Source of the DNA: 21-14-0-10-47-8 sp966211795
GTDB lineage: Bacteria > Bdellovibrionota > Bdellovibrionia > Bdellovibrionales > Bdellovibrionaceae
Direction of reading: 5' to 3'
NCBI GenBank assembly: GCA_966211795.1
Contig: CBIHNW010000014.1
Span: 71,325-135,324, forward strand
DNA: 64,000 bases
How positions within the stretch are numbered: position 1 is the stretch's first letter; every line of letters starts with the position of its first letter. The notes under the pieces are model-generated. The model saw only the letters and a program-made list of their open reading frames with translations. It had not been told where the DNA came from and did not search any database. This document shows positions 35,270 to 43,360 of this stretch, one piece after another. Position numbers and translations under genes: made by a program.

Positions 35270-36085
35270 ATGATTTTTGAATATTCAAGTTATTCTCAAT
35301 ACTTAAAAAAGGTTCTCGAAGATCGACAGGCGTCCAATCCCAGTTATTCGATGCGGGCCTTGGCGCAGAACCTGGGTGTTTCAGCATCCACTCTGTCGGA
35401 CGTGATGAATGGCCGAAAGAACTTTTCAGAGCGAACAGCTCGTCAAGTCGGCGAAAAGTTAAAGCTGACCGATCGTAAAATTCGCTACTTTCAAACGCTC
35501 GTGCATTTCGAAACCACCAAAGACGAAGAGCTGAAACTTTTATTGGCGGGACAGCTTCGTGTTCTCAATCCGAAATTGCGGGAACATTTCGAAGTCAGTG
35601 TTGATCAATTCAACTTGATCGCGGATTGGTACAACGCCGCGATTTTAGAAATGACTTATATCAAGGACCAGCCCATGGATCCCGAAAGCGTGGCACAGAG
35701 ATTGGATATTTCCATCACCCAAGCGAAAGAGGCCTTGAACCTTTTGCAGAAGCTCGATCTGCTGGATCCGGTTGGCAATGCCCGCTTTCAAAAGAAGAAG
35801 TCTCAATTTTTATTTCAGTCTGGTATTCCGAATCAAGCTCTGCGCAAATTTCATCACGAGATGCTCGCCAAAGCGCAGACCAGCTTGCAGACCCAGTCGC
35901 CGAAAGAAAAAGCGATTGGTTCGGAAACTGTCGCCATCAATATTGAAGATCTGCCGGAAGCTCGCGACATTATCGAAGCTTGCTTTCAACAAATTCTCGA
36001 TCTTTCGAAACGATCGCAAAATAAAACCGACGTCTATCACTTGGGAATTCAGTTTTTCAAACTCACCAAAGAGGCCCGCCGATGA
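35270..36085 (+). CDS. TIGR02147 family protein (putative regulator)
   Basis: 271 residues from the ATG at 35270, which matches the family N-terminus (MIFEYSSYSQYLKKVLEDR); an upstream ATG-like start at 35192 would add 26 residues not typical of the family. Helix-turn-helix-like segment MRALAQNLGVSASTLSDVMN at residues ~25-45, second winged-helix-like segment around SVAQRLDISITQAKEALNL. Its stop overlaps the ATG of the next gene (ATGA), so regulator and exported protein are translated together. Same paired arrangement as at 26.8-28.8 kb. Confidence 0.83.
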   Translation: MIFEYSSYSQYLKKVLEDRQASNPSYSMRALAQNLGVSASTLSDVMNGRKNFSERTARQVGEKLKLTDRKIRYFQTLVHFETTKDEELKLLLAGQLRVLNPKLREHFEVSVDQFNLIADWYNAAILEMTYIKDQPMDPESVAQRLDISITQAKEALNLLQKLDLLDPVGNARFQKKKSQFLFQSGIPNQALRKFHHEMLAKAQTSLQTQSPKEKAIGSETVAINIEDLPEARDIIEACFQQILDLSKRSQNKTDVYHLGIQFFKLTKEARR

Positions 36086-37605
36086 AACGGTTTTGCCAGT
36101 TTACGCTTGTCATTACCCTGTTGATCTCGCTGGCCGCCAGTGCGCAGTCGTCGCTGAGACTGGATGAGGACCGCCCGCCCAAAGACATGAAAAGTCTTTC
36201 CGAGGACATTCGACCCGAGTCCCGGATTAAATACGATGCCATCCCCACCTTCCGTAAATCTTCGGTTTCATCGGAAGATCAAAAGCTCTTGATTGAACAA
36301 CAGATTGATCCGCGACAGCGAAGCGGGGCCGCGCCAACCCTCAAGTTGCAGCCGCGAAATCTAAAGCCAGATGAAATCATGATGGAAGGCACCGGGACCC
36401 GCGGTGGCGGTTCAGGAATCAGCACTCGTCTACCAAACAATCAGCTTTCGGTTGAATTGTTGGATCTTTATCGAAGCGAAAGACCAGACCTGTATCCAAA
36501 ATTCTTTCAAATCGATCCGGAGCTCAAGCGACTGTCGGCGGAATTGCCACCCGATCAGGCCAGCGAAAAGATTCTGCAGCTGGTGATGTCTCGCTTGCAG
36601 CAGGTCATGCCGCATCTCGCGCGCAAAGTGGAGATCATGTCGCAGACTCTTGCATTTGAGAAATGGACGGCGACGGCGTCTCGCTTTCCGCTGCTGGGTG
36701 ATTACATCGGTGACGTTCGACTGAACGCCAATCAAGAGCACGTGCAAATCGCCTATCGCCGCACCAATCAAGTGATTTACAATGAAAGCCTTTATGCGGG
36801 AATGGACGGCTTGAATCGCGCGGCCTTAAAGCTTCACGAATTCACCTACGCTCTTTCAAGCGTGGAACATTCAATCCAAGTGCAAAGATTTGTGTCGTTG
36901 GCCTTTAGCCATCGGCTGATGGAATTCCAATCGGACACCGAGCTCGAGCGCTTGCAACTTGAGCTGGGCATGCTGGGCCTGGCCATGAAAGCACCGCTGA
37001 TGCAACCCGGGGCTCATCTTGGCTCGGTTCGAAAAATGCCGGAAGAAGACTGTGGCAAATTGATTTCCATGAGCGTCGATCCCATCACCAAGGCCACACA
37101 GGTTCGGGCCTACACATCGAGAGGTCCTAGAACGGCCTTGTTAGAAGTCGAAAAGACAAAGGTTTTTCTATTTTCCATTCTCGCCGCCAAATCTTTTCTT
37201 GCGGCCCAGTTCCCACTGGCTCTGTACCCAGCGCAACAGACGACACAGGACGTGATCTGTTTTAAGTCTGGCAGTCTCAAACTGTCTTCGATCGAATTCG
37301 GCATTTCTTTCGACCCGGTCATGAGCGAATTCGAAGTGAAAGCCGCACGTCTTGAAGCGGACTATTTCCGAGCGCAAAAAAAGCTGATTGAAGCCGACCG
37401 CGCCTTGGACCGTTTGCCAACTGGTCCAAGCAAACCTTTGTCAAAAGAATTTCAAGCTTGGCGCGCAAGCTACACGGAATTCAAAGAAGCCGAACTGCAA
37501 ATCGAAATCAGCAATCTCGACCGCATCACAAAATCAAGCCTCTTCGACATCATTGAACGAGCAAAGGCCCTCGACCAATACAAAATCAGTTTCGACTTTG
37601 ATTGA
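36082..37605 (+). CDS. Exported protein with Gly-rich motif, coupled to TIGR02147 gene
   Basis: 507 residues; signal peptide MKRFCQFTLVITLLISLAASA-Q. After ~90 polar residues comes GTGTRGGGSGISTRLPNNQ followed by VELLDLY, matching the GGGGNIS/ELLDL arrangement of the protein at 26822. A mainly helical domain follows, including LKLHEFTYALSSVEHSIQ. The overlap with the regulator gene (ATGA) implies a functional link such as autogenous control of an exported factor; that is inference. No enzyme motif recognised. Confidence 0.68.
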   Translation: MKRFCQFTLVITLLISLAASAQSSLRLDEDRPPKDMKSLSEDIRPESRIKYDAIPTFRKSSVSSEDQKLLIEQQIDPRQRSGAAPTLKLQPRNLKPDEIMMEGTGTRGGGSGISTRLPNNQLSVELLDLYRSERPDLYPKFFQIDPELKRLSAELPPDQASEKILQLVMSRLQQVMPHLARKVEIMSQTLAFEKWTATASRFPLLGDYIGDVRLNANQEHVQIAYRRTNQVIYNESLYAGMDGLNRAALKLHEFTYALSSVEHSIQVQRFVSLAFSHRLMEFQSDTELERLQLELGMLGLAMKAPLMQPGAHLGSVRKMPEEDCGKLISMSVDPITKATQVRAYTSRGPRTALLEVEKTKVFLFSILAAKSFLAAQFPLALYPAQQTTQDVICFKSGSLKLSSIEFGISFDPVMSEFEVKAARLEADYFRAQKKLIEADRALDRLPTGPSKPLSKEFQAWRASYTEFKEAELQIEISNLDRITKSSLFDIIERAKALDQYKISFDFD

Positions 37606-37721
37606 GTGAGAGATAAACGCACGTGCCTACATTCGGAACGAACTTTAAACCAGCGTCTTCGATGCAATGTCGGTAAATTGGCAAAAATGCCAGAATACCA
37701 ACATTCAAGCTAAGCCCGTCA

Positions 37722-37808
37722 GTCACCTTCAACAAAAATCCAATATGTTGGTCAAAATTCCAACATATTGGATTTCACTAGAAAGACCTCTGTCGCAATC
37801 AACCCTCT
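37722..37808. repeat. Dispersed palindromic element, copy 2 (inverted relative to copy 1)
   Basis: Perfect 15-bp arms at 37737-37751 and 37760-37774 with an 8-nt spacer. The sequence matches the reverse complement of 2209-2306 over about 85 nt, including flanking blocks GTCACCTTC, AGACCTCT, GTCGC and CCCTCT. The outer arm positions are degraded on one side only, so this copy has lost part of its palindrome. Confidence 0.75.
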
Positions 37809-37941
37809 CGTCCCATTCACGAGATCTTGCCGATCAAGACGAATCCCCCAGCATTGATCCCAACAACGAACAACATCAGCAAATCTCAATTCGCACCACC
37901 AAAACCAAATTCAAAATTTAAAGCGGATTTACAAATTACGA

Positions 37942-37998
37942 AAGTCAGTACCGACAATTGAAGTCAGTAACGACAATCAAAGTCAGTAACGATCAACA
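37942..37998 (+). repeat. Three tandem 19-bp repeats
   Basis: Units at 37942, 37961 and 37980 with consensus AAGTCAGTAACGACAATNA; the third is degenerate at its end, and a still weaker fourth may follow. Iteron-like spacing could mean protein binding or simple slippage. Confidence 0.7.
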
Positions 37999-38195
37999 GA
38001 AGCTTCTGTAACCACAATTGAAAAATCAATAATAACCAAGCGAATATCGAAAACCGAATTTCGATCCATTGATCATTCACTTCCAAGTGGAACCAAGACT
38101 CAAACTAACGACCAAACCTCGGCTGCCATCCAAAACCCAGCCCAAAAAACTCCCCTAGCAATCTCTAAAAACGTGCAGAGATAAACTGTCGGAAT

Positions 38196-38318
38196 CCCAA
38201 GCTCCGAGGGAAGGTCTGCCTCAAAAGGGACCTCCGCCCCCGCAGGATGCGGCACCCAAGGGCGGAGAGGCATGGATGCCGTGTCCCTTTTGAGGCAGAC
38301 CTTCCCTCGGAGCTTGGG
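38196..38318. repeat. Compound nested hairpin with 36-bp arms
   Basis: Perfect inverted repeat: 38196-38231 pairs with 38283-38318. The 51-nt interior folds into two further hairpins, CTCCGCCC / GGGCGGAG (38232-38239 with 38260-38267) and GGCAT / ATGCC (38269-38273 with 38276-38280), so the single strand would form a three-way structure. A GGGGCCAGACCC sequence abuts the right end. No T run follows, no gene is inside. Confidence 0.85.
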
Positions 38319-38326
38319 GCCAGACC

Positions 38327-38539
38327 CTAGTTCTGAACGTCTTTAGAGATAGTGTCCTGCATTTGTTGCCACTTGCGAATCAGGGCGCCAGAGTTTTCCG
38401 GATTGTCTTTATCCCGATGAATCAATTGCGAGACGATGATCGCCGCGATGGTGACCGCGATCGACAGCAGAAGAACGTACTCGACGACGATTTGTCCTTT
38501 TTGTGAGGATTCACGAGTTGAAATGCATTTCGATTTCAT
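38327..38539 (-). CDS. Type IV pilin-like (Flp/class III prepilin) small protein
   Basis: 70 residues with a prepilin pattern: a basic leader, then KGQIVVEYVLLLSIAVTIAAIIV, where cleavage would follow Gly and Glu is at mature position 5. The remaining ~35 residues are polar. It looks like a Flp-type pilin or pseudopilin, assembled at the inner membrane. No tad secretion genes are in the window. It starts 2 nt after the stop of the upstream gene (38542-38961), so the two are cotranscribed. Confidence 0.7.
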   Translation of the reverse strand: MKSKCISTRESSQKGQIVVEYVLLLSIAVTIAAIIVSQLIHRDKDNPENSGALIRKWQQMQDTISKDVQN

Positions 38540-38541
38540 TC

Positions 38542-38961
38542 TTATAGAATGGCATCAGCCGCGGCGTTTTCAACGGGAATTTTCTCCCACTCGTGAAAAG
38601 CCTGCAGGGCCTGGGCTAGAACTTGGTCCAGCTTTGAATCTTCGAACGGACCGTTGATGCCGATCACGGTGTCGTCCATCAAATGATCTGCCGCCAATAA
38701 ATCGTTGGAATCAAAAGAGTGATGAAAACTTTCGGGCGACGGATACAACATGATCAACACCGTTCGGTCCAAAAATTTATGAAGCTCTTTGGCGCGCGCC
38801 ATTTCATTCGTAAATTGGTGTTGCAAGGCAAAGTAAATTTTCAGCGCCAGGGATTCGTGAGACTGTGCAAAGTAGATTCGCACGGGGCCATCGAAAATTG
38901 CCGAATTGAAAGCCGGATTGAAAAACTTGGATTGCATCAGTGCTGAGTACGTGCCCTTCAT
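38542..38961 (-). CDS. Hypothetical protein upstream of pilin gene
   Basis: 139 residues with AGGAG 5 nt before the ATG. No signal peptide or membrane helix. Central sequence FALQHQFTNEMARAKELHKFL and VLIMLYPSPESFHHSF suggest an alpha/beta protein; no family recognised. Tight spacing to the pilin-like gene suggests a shared role, for example as a cytoplasmic factor for pilin use. Confidence 0.6.
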   Translation of the reverse strand: MKGTYSALMQSKFFNPAFNSAIFDGPVRIYFAQSHESLALKIYFALQHQFTNEMARAKELHKFLDRTVLIMLYPSPESFHHSFDSNDLLAADHLMDDTVIGINGPFEDSKLDQVLAQALQAFHEWEKIPVENAAADAIL

Positions 38962-39075
38962 GGCTTCTCCTGGTTGCGTGCCCGGTTGTTACGTCACCCT
39001 CAGCCTAGGAAATCTTTGATGTAGAAATCAAAGAAATTTTAAGGTCGTGACAGATTTTTAACTGTTTTGACGCAT

Positions 39076-40329
39076 TTAACAATTTTGCCTATCTGAAATT
39101 AACAGGCCTTTAATGTACGTTTTCGTCACTGGAAGATCTCCAGCCGCATAAAACAGCTTGCTCCAATCTTCATTGATGCAAATGAAATCAGCAGACTTTC
39201 CAGCTTCCAAACTGCCCACTTCTTCATCCAAACCCAGCGCGTGCGAAGCTCCGACCGTATAGGCCGCAATCACCTCGGGCAGTGACATCTTCATTTCCAA
39301 ACGCGCCAGCAATCCCACCAATGCCAGATCTTGCGAAGGACAGCTGCCAGGATTGAAATCCGTCGCCAGCGCCACGCGCGCGCCGTGATCAATCAAACTG
39401 CGCGCCGGAGGATAAGCCATTTTCATGTAGAGATCGGCCAACGGCAACAGCACGGCCGTCGTCGTTGATTTCGCCAAAATCTGAATTTCATGATCTTTCA
39501 GTTGAATCACGTGATCGGCGGACAAAGCCTGTGATTCGACAGCTAATTCTGTCCCGCCACACAAGGTGAGCTGATCGGCATGCACGACAATTTGGAAGCC
39601 CAAGTTTTTGGCCGCCTCGAGATATCGCTTCGAAAACTCTTTTTCGAAAAATCCTTTTTCGATCCAGATGTCCAATCGATGCGTCAGCTTTTTGATTTTC
39701 GGTAAAAGCGTTTCCAGATAAAGCAGATAATCCTGCGCCGAAGAAAATTCGGGCGGAACTGAATGCGCACCCAAGAAAGTCGGCACCACGCGCGGTCCCG
39801 TGAGCGAGCGGATGGTTTTCAAGGATTTGATTTCGTTCCTTTCATCGAGCGCATAGCCGGATTTGATTTCCAAGGTGGTGACACCCTGACTGACAAAGCG
39901 ATCGACTCTTTTTTGCGTGAGCTCTTTCAGCTTCTGCGGAGTCGCCTTGCGTGTTTCACGCATGGTGGAGAGAATGCCGCCACCTTTTTTGGCAATCTCT
40001 TGATAGCTGGCACCTTGCAGACGCATCTCAAATTCTTCGGAGCGCGAACCAGCAAACAATGTGTGAGTGTGGCATTCGACAAATCCAGGCAGGACGGTCG
40101 CGCCTTTGAGATCCACTTCTTTCGAATTTTTTGCGTGGGTGCGGGGCACCAGCTTTTGCGGACCGGCCCAGACGATCTTTCCGTCCTGCACGACCAAAGC
40201 CGCTTTGGAGATGATCGATAAATCCGTCTCGTGAATTTGCCGCCCCTGCTTGAGGGCGGCGCCCTCAAGAGTCAACAGGGTGTCGATATTGCGAAAAACT
40301 TGAGTTTTGGTGACGCTTTTTTTTGTCAT
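39076..40329 (-). CDS. hutI: Imidazolonepropionase
   Basis: 417 residues. Opens the ring of imidazolone-5-propionate to N-formimino-glutamate, the third step of histidine degradation. Amidohydrolase metal ligands: HTHTLF (after VECHTHT), His in VVHADQLTLCGG, and Asp in ATDFNPGSCPS. The GSRSEEFEMRLQGASYQEIAKKGGGI block is diagnostic of HutI. Same strand as hutU and hutH but separated from them by ~11 and ~15 kb. It starts 37 nt after the stop of an uncharacterised gene and may share its transcript. Confidence 0.96.
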   Translation of the reverse strand: MTKKSVTKTQVFRNIDTLLTLEGAALKQGRQIHETDLSIISKAALVVQDGKIVWAGPQKLVPRTHAKNSKEVDLKGATVLPGFVECHTHTLFAGSRSEEFEMRLQGASYQEIAKKGGGILSTMRETRKATPQKLKELTQKRVDRFVSQGVTTLEIKSGYALDERNEIKSLKTIRSLTGPRVVPTFLGAHSVPPEFSSAQDYLLYLETLLPKIKKLTHRLDIWIEKGFFEKEFSKRYLEAAKNLGFQIVVHADQLTLCGGTELAVESQALSADHVIQLKDHEIQILAKSTTTAVLLPLADLYMKMAYPPARSLIDHGARVALATDFNPGSCPSQDLALVGLLARLEMKMSLPEVIAAYTVGASHALGLDEEVGSLEAGKSADFICINEDWSKLFYAAGDLPVTKTYIKGLLISDRQNC

Positions 40330-40366
40330 CAGGGACGCACTTCCTTTCGGGTCGTTACACCTTTTA

Positions 40367-41254
40367 TCAGCGCCTTCTCAAGATCGCAGAGCCGATCTTT
40401 CGGTACACACCGCGGTCCGCATCAAGATAATTTCCGATCCACTGATCCAATCTTGGGAAATAGACGAGCTGAAAATAATAATTGCGATTGAACTCGATAA
40501 AAATCTCGTTGGCATCTCCGGTTACGTCTCGCGACAAATCACCCTTGCCATGCGTGCGGCCGCGACTTTTTTGGTTCTCGTCGAACATTTCCAGATTCCA
40601 GTCTCCGCGCAATGAATTTTGTGCCAGTTCGGCATTGAAGGTCATTTGCACGCGATTGACTTTTTGATCACGGTCCAGAACGACGGTGCCTTCGAAGGAA
40701 CCGTTTAAATCCTGCACCTGTTGGGGGGTGAGCTTTCCGGCCTGTTGCAAGCGCGCCGAGACATCCGTTCCCAGAGAACGCAAGGCGATGCGGGCCTGCT
40801 CTTCGGTTTGGACATTGTTCACGCGAAGAATGGGCCGCCGAAATTCCGCAGTGGTGGGTGCTGGCTTTGCCGCGGGCACTTCTTTCGGAGCTGCCGGAGG
40901 TTGAGTCTCAACCTTCTCTGGAATTTTTCCGAATTGCTGCAGATCTTCGTTTTGCAGACGGTAGCCAACCTGAGCGACCAGAAGCTGCATGATCTTTCCG
41001 AGGATCTCGTCTGCTTTTCGCAGTTTTTGATCGGCATCTTGGGTCTTCAGATATTGGCGAATCTCGTCTGGCGAAATGCCTTTCAATTCTGATTTCAGTT
41101 TCTCCATGTCAGCGCAGCCGTTGGTCTCGGGCTTCGCCGGGCACGCGATAGGCTCTTTGGGTTCATTTGTTTTTTCACGAGTGCCGCTTTGGCCAAATAA
41201 AAGTCCGGCAGCAAAGCCGGCAATGACCAAGATTGTGATTGAAAGTGGTTTCAT
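40367..41254 (-). CDS. Membrane-anchored or exported hypothetical protein
   Basis: 295 residues. N-terminal hydrophobic stretch ITILVIAGFAAGLLFGQ acts as signal anchor or signal peptide. A helical segment with two cysteines, then a Pro/Ala-rich linker (TQPPAAPKEVPAAKPAPTTA), then a C-terminal domain with alternating strands (GTVVLDRDQKVNRVQMTFNAEL, DEIFIEFNRNYYFQLVYF-like). No family recognised. Located upstream of hutI with a 37-nt gap. Confidence 0.6.
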   Translation of the reverse strand: MKPLSITILVIAGFAAGLLFGQSGTREKTNEPKEPIACPAKPETNGCADMEKLKSELKGISPDEIRQYLKTQDADQKLRKADEILGKIMQLLVAQVGYRLQNEDLQQFGKIPEKVETQPPAAPKEVPAAKPAPTTAEFRRPILRVNNVQTEEQARIALRSLGTDVSARLQQAGKLTPQQVQDLNGSFEGTVVLDRDQKVNRVQMTFNAELAQNSLRGDWNLEMFDENQKSRGRTHGKGDLSRDVTGDANEIFIEFNRNYYFQLVYFPRLDQWIGNYLDADRGVYRKIGSAILRRR

Positions 41255-41340
41255 CTCGAAAAACGGTAGTCCGCCGGACCGAGACTGGCAAGCCCAAGCG
41301 AACGCTTGGGACGAGAATGCCGCAGTGAAAAACCTGCGAT

Positions 41341-41487
41341 TTAGTTATTCAGCCTGGATTCAAACAGCTGTCCGGCCGTTTTCGCTGGCTGCCGCTTCGT
41401 GGGTGCGCCTTCAAACGTTTGACAGGCGACCGTGCCCAACACGTTCACCATCAACAGCACCAAAGCAATTGCTACTTTCCGAGTCAT
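41341..41487 (-). CDS. Small putative lipoprotein (48 aa)
   Basis: Starts at an ATG behind AGGGGAGGTCAGGG. The sequence begins MTRKVAIALVLLMVNVLG and continues TVACQTFEGAPTKRQ, i.e. a signal-peptide-like hydrophobic core followed by one Cys. The residues before Cys (TVA) deviate from the LxxC lipobox rule at -3, so lipidation is uncertain. The mature part is about 27 polar residues. Small bacterial entericidin-like lipoproteins have a similar size; homology is not claimed. Confidence 0.55.
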   Translation of the reverse strand: MTRKVAIALVLLMVNVLGTVACQTFEGAPTKRQPAKTAGQLFESRLNN

Positions 41488-41719
41488 CCCTGACCTCCCC
41501 TATGATTTGATTGTGACGTGGTTCTAACTGGTTTCGGTTCATCACCTGGACCATTTTATCGAGTTTATCACGAACGAACGACCCGGAGATAGGGATCCGC
41601 AGAAAACTGAAAGACTGGTCCTTGCAATGGTCCAGTTCGCAGGCGAGCTCTACCGTCAATTGGCACTGTTTTCGGATTCTGATTTGTTTATCTTGCGAGG
41701 AGTCTTTAGGTGTAAGGAC

Positions 41720-42433
41720 CTAGTTCAAAGATTTTTTAAATTTCTCAACTTGGTCTTGATAAAGTTTAGATTTCGCAAGCTCCGTGTAGAGCATTCGGCC
41801 CAGTTGGTATCCGGCTTCGACATCGGTGCGGTGATGAACGCCGCCCAAGATTCGGTCGCGACCGATGGTCTCAGCGCGGGCTTTCAGTTGGGCCTGCTTC
41901 GCCGGAAAAATATCTGTTAGCACAAGGCCGTAAAACATTGCCAACGTCGCGTGTCCGCTGGGGTAAGCATAGCTCGTTTCCGTCGGCACGCAGGGCTTTA
42001 AGCCTTTGATGTAAAGGTACGGGCGAAGACGAGCGTGTCCTTCCTTCGCGATGCCGATGAAGCGGCCCAGTTCATTGCGAATCTGATCAAAGAAAGGCGT
42101 CAACGTCGTCACTTGTTGCTCGGACAATTCACCGTAAGGCTGGCCGTAAAGACTTTGCAAGGTCACCACCACCTCGGAATTGGCGCGTGCACAATCTTCC
42201 GCGGTCCGTGTTTTTTGCAATTTTCGAAGTTCGGCGACATCCGCCTTCTGTGCGGCGCTGCCCTTTTTTGGAAAAGCGGGAATTTGCTTTTGTATATCGC
42301 TCGCCAGTGTCGAATCCGCCGAAACGAATTTCTGTTCTGCCGTCGTTGCGGAAGGTGGCACGACCGGCGCCGTCGTTTGCGTCGAACAAGCCAATAAATT
42401 CAAACTGAAGAAGAGCGCTAAAAATAACTTCAT
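41720..42433 (-). CDS. PAP2 / class A acid phosphatase, lipoprotein
   Basis: 237 residues from the ATG at 42433 with AAAGG upstream. A lipoprotein signal (LFLALFFSLNLLAC-S) precedes a short Pro/Ala/Thr-rich linker. The three phosphatase signatures are present: KEGHARLRP, YPSGHAT, and GRDRILGGVHHRTDV with the catalytic His. Class A acid phosphatases are periplasmic non-specific phosphomonoesterases; here it would be anchored in the envelope. Could supply phosphate or nucleosides from released nucleotides. Confidence 0.9.
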   Translation of the reverse strand: MKLFLALFFSLNLLACSTQTTAPVVPPSATTAEQKFVSADSTLASDIQKQIPAFPKKGSAAQKADVAELRKLQKTRTAEDCARANSEVVVTLQSLYGQPYGELSEQQVTTLTPFFDQIRNELGRFIGIAKEGHARLRPYLYIKGLKPCVPTETSYAYPSGHATLAMFYGLVLTDIFPAKQAQLKARAETIGRDRILGGVHHRTDVEAGYQLGRMLYTELAKSKLYQDQVEKFKKSLN

Positions 42434-42515
42434 AATCACCTTTGATCGAGTTTCATTCGTCTAACTTGTGCTTTTGGATTTTCAAATTTTCGAACACGAG
42501 TGTTGGCAGGGGAAG

Positions 42516-43277
42516 CTATTTTTTGGCTTTCCCTTGGCCGGCGACATGATCCATGGCTGCTTTCACAACCGCAGGATCGCCGAGATATTCTTTCTTGATG
42601 ACTTGCAAATTGGCATCCAGATCGTACATCAAAGGAATTCCGGTCGGCACATTCACTTCCATGATTTGTTCTGGTGTCATTTTTTCAAGGTGTTGAATCA
42701 AAGCGCGCAGAGAATTTCCATGGGCCGCGATCAGAATTTTTTTGCCTGATTTGACGGCAGGAGCAAGCTCCTCATTCCACAATGGCAGAAATCGCGCGAC
42801 AGTGTCCTTCAAAGACTCGCCACCCGGAAGGATTTTGGGGTCCACGTTTTTGTAACGCAGATCAAAACGCGGGTGTCGGGGATCATTGCCATCCATCAAA
42901 GGAGGTGGAGTGTCATAACTGCGACGCCAGATTTTCACCTGCTCTTCACCATGCCGAGCCGCAGTTTCGGCTTTATCCAAACCCGTCAACGCACCATAGT
43001 GTCGCTCGTTCAAACGCCAATCGCGCTTCACGGGCAGCCAAAGTCGGTCCATTTCGTCCAAACTGATCCACAAAGTGCGAATCGCCCGCTTTAAAACCGA
43101 AGAATAAGCGAGGTCAAAGTCATGTCCGGTCGTTTCCCGAAGCTCACGCAGTGTCTTTCCTGCAACAAGAGCTTCTGCTCGACCTTTCTCTGACAGATCT
43201 ACGTCTTGCCATCCGGTAAAGCGGTTTTCCATATTCCAAAGACTTTCGCCGTGGCGAATTAGAACTAGCTTGTGCAT
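42516..43277 (-). CDS. gpmA: 2,3-bisphosphoglycerate-dependent phosphoglycerate mutase
   Basis: 253 residues from the ATG at 43277 (MHKLVLIRHGESLWN), seven bases after GGAG. Interconverts 3- and 2-phosphoglycerate. LIRHGE holds the phosphohistidine, NRFTGWQDVDLSEKG and RSYDTPPP are typical of dPGM, and AAHGNSLRAL contains the second catalytic His. Divergent from sucA with 83 nt between starts. Confidence 0.95.
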   Translation of the reverse strand: MHKLVLIRHGESLWNMENRFTGWQDVDLSEKGRAEALVAGKTLRELRETTGHDFDLAYSSVLKRAIRTLWISLDEMDRLWLPVKRDWRLNERHYGALTGLDKAETAARHGEEQVKIWRRSYDTPPPLMDGNDPRHPRFDLRYKNVDPKILPGGESLKDTVARFLPLWNEELAPAVKSGKKILIAAHGNSLRALIQHLEKMTPEQIMEVNVPTGIPLMYDLDANLQVIKKEYLGDPAVVKAAMDHVAGQGKAKK

Positions 43278-43360
43278 CGACATTCTCCGATTCAATTTTC
43301 CTCTAAAAATTGCTATCATAGGGTGTTCTTTGTCCACTCAAAAAGAAGGAAGTCTGCATC

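Larger units (their letters stand above)
37606..38326. other. Non-coding region rich in repeats and palindromes
   Basis: 720 bp without a credible gene. In order: copy 2 of the dispersed palindromic element (37722-37808), a triple 19-bp tandem repeat (37942-37998), and a compound nested hairpin (38196-38318). Confidence 0.6.
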
